DNA of 7,577 bases from the NCBI GenBank assembly GCA_022563215.1, contig JADFNT010000073.1, forward strand, positions 1 through 7,577. Reading direction: 5' to 3'. A model generated the notes under the pieces. That model did not search any database, had not been told where the DNA came from, and worked only from the letters and a program-made list of their open reading frames with translations. This document shows positions 5,317 to 7,577 of this stretch, in pieces (within the stretch, counting starts at the first letter, position 1; every line of letters begins with the position of its first letter). Both the position numbers and the translations under genes were made by a program. Source of the stretch: Pseudomonadota bacterium. GTDB lineage: Bacteria > Pseudomonadota > Alphaproteobacteria > Rhodospirillales > Casp-alpha2.

Positions 5317-6852
5317 ATGGTTCAAGCGGCGTACGCCTTCGTCGTCTTCCTGAGTTCCGCCTGCGGTTTGGTGATCGAAATCGTTGCCGGACGGCTGATT
5401 GCGCCCTATGTGGGCATGTCGCTGTATACCTGGACGGCGATCATCGCCGTCGTGCTGGCCGGGTTTTCGGCGGGGCATTGGATCGGCGGCGTGCTGGCCG
5501 GGCCTGGAGTGGACGCCCGCGAGGGCGGCAGGCGCGTTGCTTGGGCTTTGGCCTTGGCGGCCGTTTCCAGCCTCGCTTCGCTGGTGCTGCTGCGGCTGGT
5601 GTCCGGGGCGCTGTTGGGCGGCGGGTTGTCGCCCATTTCCGCCATCGTGCTGTTGACGGGGGCGTTGTTTTTCCTGCCCAGCCTTTTCGTCGGCATCGTA
5701 TCGCCGATACTGACCAAGATTGCCGTCGAAACCGGCAGTCACGGGCCGGGCCGGATCATCGGGCGCATGTACGCCGTCGGCGCCTTGGGCAGCATCGCCG
5801 GCACGTTGGCGGCGGGATATCTGTTCATCTCCTGGATCGGGTCCTCGGGCACGGTAATCACCGTCGCCGCCGTCTATGCCGCTCTCGCCCTCGCCTTCGC
5901 CCTTCGCCTCCGCATGGGATGGGGGCTGGTGGTGGCCATGACAATCGCCGGCGGCGGGTTCCTGTGGTGGGGGCAACGGGTGGCGGCGTTCCAGTCCCCA
6001 TGCCAGGTGGAAAGCGATTACTTCTGTATCCGCATCGAGGACTATTCCCAAGACGACGAGCGGCCCGTCAGGATCATGGTCCTCGACCACCTAGTCCACA
6101 GCATCAACGACCGCAACGATCCGGGCCTGCTTCACAGCCCCTACATCCATCTCGTCGACGAGGCGGCGGCGGTAAGGTTCGGGCCGCGAAGTCCGGTGAC
6201 CGCCTTCTTCATCGGCGGCGGCGGATATACGCTTCCCCGCGCCTGGGCGGCGGCCCGGCCCGGCTCGGACCTGGTGGTGGCCGAAATCGATCCTTCGGTG
6301 ACGGCGGCGGCGAAGGATAATATGTGGTTCGATGCGGCGGCGGCGGGATTGACGGTGCTGCACCAGGATGCCCGGGTGGCCTTGCAAGGGTTGAAGCCCG
6401 GGCCCCGGTTCGATGTCGTCTTCGGCGATGCCTTCCGCGACATCGCCGTTCCGACCCATCTTGTGACGCGCGAGTTCCACCGGGAAATCAAGGCGAGGCT
6501 AAAAGCGAACGGTTTTTACGTCGTCAACGTGGTCGATCTCGGCGGCGACCCGCGCTTCCTGACCAGTCTGGTCAAGACCCTGGGCCTCGACTTTGCCGCC
6601 GTCGAGGTGTGGCAGACCGTGGACGAGATTGACGAATCGGGCCGCGTCACCTTCGTCGTCATCGCCTCGGCGCGGCCGACGCCGGTGTCCCGAATCGAAG
6701 CCCGCCGGGGCCTTTGGCGCGTCTGGGCGCGCTGGTCCAAGGCCGCCCTTGGCCGCCGGTTGGCGCAAGCGGACGTCCCGGTGCTTACCGACGATTTCGC
6801 GCCCGTGGACCGGCTGATGTCAAAGCTGCTGCTGGCGCCGAAACAACCTTAA
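5317..6852 (+). CDS. Membrane-anchored spermidine-synthase-like protein (fused type)
   Basis: The 511-residue protein has two parts. Residues 1-220 hold about seven hydrophobic segments (near 5-25, 37-60, 75-97, 105-130, 152-173, 178-197, 202-219), placing it in the inner membrane. Residues 225-500 are a Rossmann-type methyltransferase/aminopropyltransferase fold: nucleotide-binding loop FFIGGGGYTLPR (297-308), acidic VVAEIDPS (320-327), HQDARVAL (349-356) and FDVVFGDAF (365-373). LTDDFAPVDRL at 490-500 is the usual C-terminal motif of this fused family. True spermidine synthases have a DxTDP-type substrate motif; here it is GDAFRD, keeping only one of those Asp residues in place (Asp371), so polyamine synthesis is not assured. 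The donor is probably S-adenosylmethionine or its decarboxylated form (family inference). GAAGG at 5300-5304 lies 12 bases before the ATG, a rather long spacing. It converges with the peroxiredoxin gene. Confidence 0.88.
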   Translation: MVQAAYAFVVFLSSACGLVIEIVAGRLIAPYVGMSLYTWTAIIAVVLAGFSAGHWIGGVLAGPGVDAREGGRRVAWALALAAVSSLASLVLLRLVSGALLGGGLSPISAIVLLTGALFFLPSLFVGIVSPILTKIAVETGSHGPGRIIGRMYAVGALGSIAGTLAAGYLFISWIGSSGTVITVAAVYAALALAFALRLRMGWGLVVAMTIAGGGFLWWGQRVAAFQSPCQVESDYFCIRIEDYSQDDERPVRIMVLDHLVHSINDRNDPGLLHSPYIHLVDEAAAVRFGPRSPVTAFFIGGGGYTLPRAWAAARPGSDLVVAEIDPSVTAAAKDNMWFDAAAAGLTVLHQDARVALQGLKPGPRFDVVFGDAFRDIAVPTHLVTREFHREIKARLKANGFYVVNVVDLGGDPRFLTSLVKTLGLDFAAVEVWQTVDEIDESGRVTFVVIASARPTPVSRIEARRGLWRVWARWSKAALGRRLAQADVPVLTDDFAPVDRLMSKLLLAPKQP

Positions 6853-6882
6853 AGCGATGGGGCGGAGTAGGGGGCGCGGCAA

Positions 6883-6908
6883 CGGGCATCCCGGGGAAGA
6901 GATGCCCG
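6883..6908 (+). terminator. Hairpin downstream of the spermidine-synthase-like gene
   Basis: CGGGCATC (6883-6890) pairs with GATGCCCG (6901-6908), an 8-bp stem with a 10-base loop, 30 bases after the stop. An outer GGCGC (6873-6877) could pair with GCGCC (6908-6912) across a bulge instead of the final pair. No T-run follows, so termination is possible but unproven. Confidence 0.4.
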
Positions 6909-6921
6909 CGCCGGCGGTGAA

Positions 6922-6965
6922 TTAGGGCATTTCCGGTTCACGCTGGTTCACCGGAAATTCCCTAA
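6922..6965. repeat. Large imperfect palindrome between convergent genes
   Basis: Arms 6922-6937 and 6950-6965 pair at 15 of 16 positions (mismatch 6928/6959) around a 12-base loop, beginning TTAGGG and ending CCCTAA. The heptamer GGTTCAC occurs twice, at 6935-6941 and 6945-6951. It may be a bidirectional terminator or one copy of a dispersed palindromic element. The window has no second copy. Confidence 0.7.
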
Positions 6966-6993
6966 CTCATTGATTTTACGCAAATACGTCGTC

Positions 6994-7011
6994 GCAAACG
7001 GTTCCGTTTGC
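6994..7011 (-). terminator. Hairpin downstream of the peroxiredoxin gene
   Basis: GCAAACGG (6994-7001) and CCGTTTGC (7004-7011) form a perfect palindrome starting 13 bases past the peroxiredoxin stop on the minus strand. A folded hairpin would have a 7-bp stem and 4-base loop. Only a weak T cluster (TATTT, about 13 bases later) follows, so this is a non-canonical terminator candidate. Confidence 0.45.
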
Positions 7012-7023
7012 TCGGGATTTGCT

Positions 7024-7572
7024 TTAGGCGGCCTTGTCGGTTTTGTCGGCCTTCCTGGACTTTATGTATTCCAGCATGGTGTCGGCGTCGGAGGCCTCGA
7101 AGGGGTCGGTCGGACAGTTGTCGGAAAAACCTTCCTCGACGAACATTTTCTCGATCACGCCGTCTTCCACGACCATGGAATAGCGCCAGCTCCGCTTGCC
7201 GAAGCCGAGGTTTTCCTTGTCCACCAGCATGCCCATCTCGCGCGTGAAATCGGCGTTGCCGTCGGGCAGCAGGAACACCTTTTCCGCGCCCTGGCTCTGG
7301 CCCCACTGATACATGACAAAGGCATCGTTGACGGAAAGGCAGATCACCTCGTCCACCCCTTCGGCCTTGAACTGGCCGTGCAGTTCCTCGTAACGGGGCA
7401 GGTGACTGGTCGAGCAGGTCGGCGTAAAGGCGCCGGGAAGCGCGAACAGCACGACTTTCCTGTCCTTGAAGATTTCGTGGCTGAACACTTCCTTCCATTC
7501 GAAAGGGTTCGGGCCTTCGATGGCGTCGTTGCGGACGCGGGTCTGAAATTTTGTCTCCGGGATGGTTTTCAT
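7024..7572 (-). CDS. Prx5-type peroxiredoxin
   Basis: This 182-residue cytoplasmic thiol peroxidase reduces hydrogen peroxide and organic hydroperoxides. The peroxidatic centre is PGAFTPTC (46-53) with Cys53 and Thr50, and Arg130 in RYSMVVEDGVIE is the conserved catalytic Arg. VICLSVNDAFVM (77-88) is the typical Prx5 strand-helix segment. Other cysteines are Cys78 and Cys153 (SDNCPTDPF); Cys153 is a candidate resolving residue, otherwise the enzyme would be 1-Cys and use an external thiol. The glutaredoxin domain fused in some bacterial Prx5 proteins is absent: the chain ends in a short Lys/Asp-rich tail. The ATG at 7572-7570 fits the family's usual N-terminus. Only five bases remain upstream, so ribosome site and promoter are outside the window. 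It converges with the spermidine-synthase-like gene. Confidence 0.95.
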   Translation of the reverse strand: MKTIPETKFQTRVRNDAIEGPNPFEWKEVFSHEIFKDRKVVLFALPGAFTPTCSTSHLPRYEELHGQFKAEGVDEVICLSVNDAFVMYQWGQSQGAEKVFLLPDGNADFTREMGMLVDKENLGFGKRSWRYSMVVEDGVIEKMFVEEGFSDNCPTDPFEASDADTMLEYIKSRKADKTDKAA

Positions 7573-7577
7573 CGTCT

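Noticed and set aside
4456..6090. 544-codon open frame on the minus strand
   Set aside because: It runs antisense across the dioxygenase-like gene and much of the spermidine-synthase-like gene, both well supported. Its product is Pro/Gly/Arg/Asp-rich with no domain, as expected of an antisense frame in high-GC DNA.

Overview
The window is GC-rich DNA, about 70% GC in its first 60 bases, with dense genes and short gaps. It looks like an alphaproteobacterial chromosome, possibly of a Rhodospirillales-type organism. That placement is an inference from base composition and gene types; no rRNA or other marker gene is present. I see no tRNA, CRISPR array, transposase or phage gene.

Layout. (1) 2-1057, plus strand: the C-terminal 351 residues of a fumarate reductase/succinate dehydrogenase-type flavoprotein, cut by the left edge. 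(2) 1058-1628: a 571-base gap without a conventional gene. Its centre, 1201-1440, is only about 51% GC. It holds an unlisted 35-codon membrane microprotein gene on the minus strand (1197-1304, good ribosome site) and, at 1491-1541, a second copy of the last 16 codons and stop of the flavoprotein gene. All four base differences between the two tails are silent. (3) 1629-2114, plus: a small VOC/glyoxalase-fold metalloprotein. (4) 2166-3773, minus: a secreted protein with a Sel1-type region, a basic coiled coil and a trypsin-like domain whose catalytic Asp appears to be Gly. (5) 3855-4670, minus: a Crp-type regulator with an unresolved start. (6) 4669-5175, plus, divergent from the regulator: a 3-His cupin of the thiol (cysteine) dioxygenase type. 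(7) 5176-5316: a GC-rich hairpin, a 12-bp tandem repeat and a 9-bp-arm inverted repeat containing a Crp-like half-palindromic site. (8) 5317-6852, plus: a membrane protein fused to a spermidine-synthase-like domain. (9) 6853-7023: three hairpins between convergent genes. (10) 7024-7572, minus: a Prx5-type peroxiredoxin, complete to its ATG but without its promoter.

How the genes fit together. There is no long operon; most neighbours are divergent or convergent. The Crp-type regulator and the protease-like gene are on one strand 81 bases apart and could be co-transcribed. The regulator and the dioxygenase-like gene are divergent, so they may share a control region. Thiol dioxygenase-like, VOC and peroxiredoxin genes suggest a loose theme of small-molecule and redox detoxification, but the sequence does not prove a common pathway.

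The part most worth following up is 1007-1551. The silent-only duplicate of a gene's 3' end, lower-GC DNA between the copies and a membrane microprotein gene inside together resemble a shrunken element that inserted at the 3' end of a gene.
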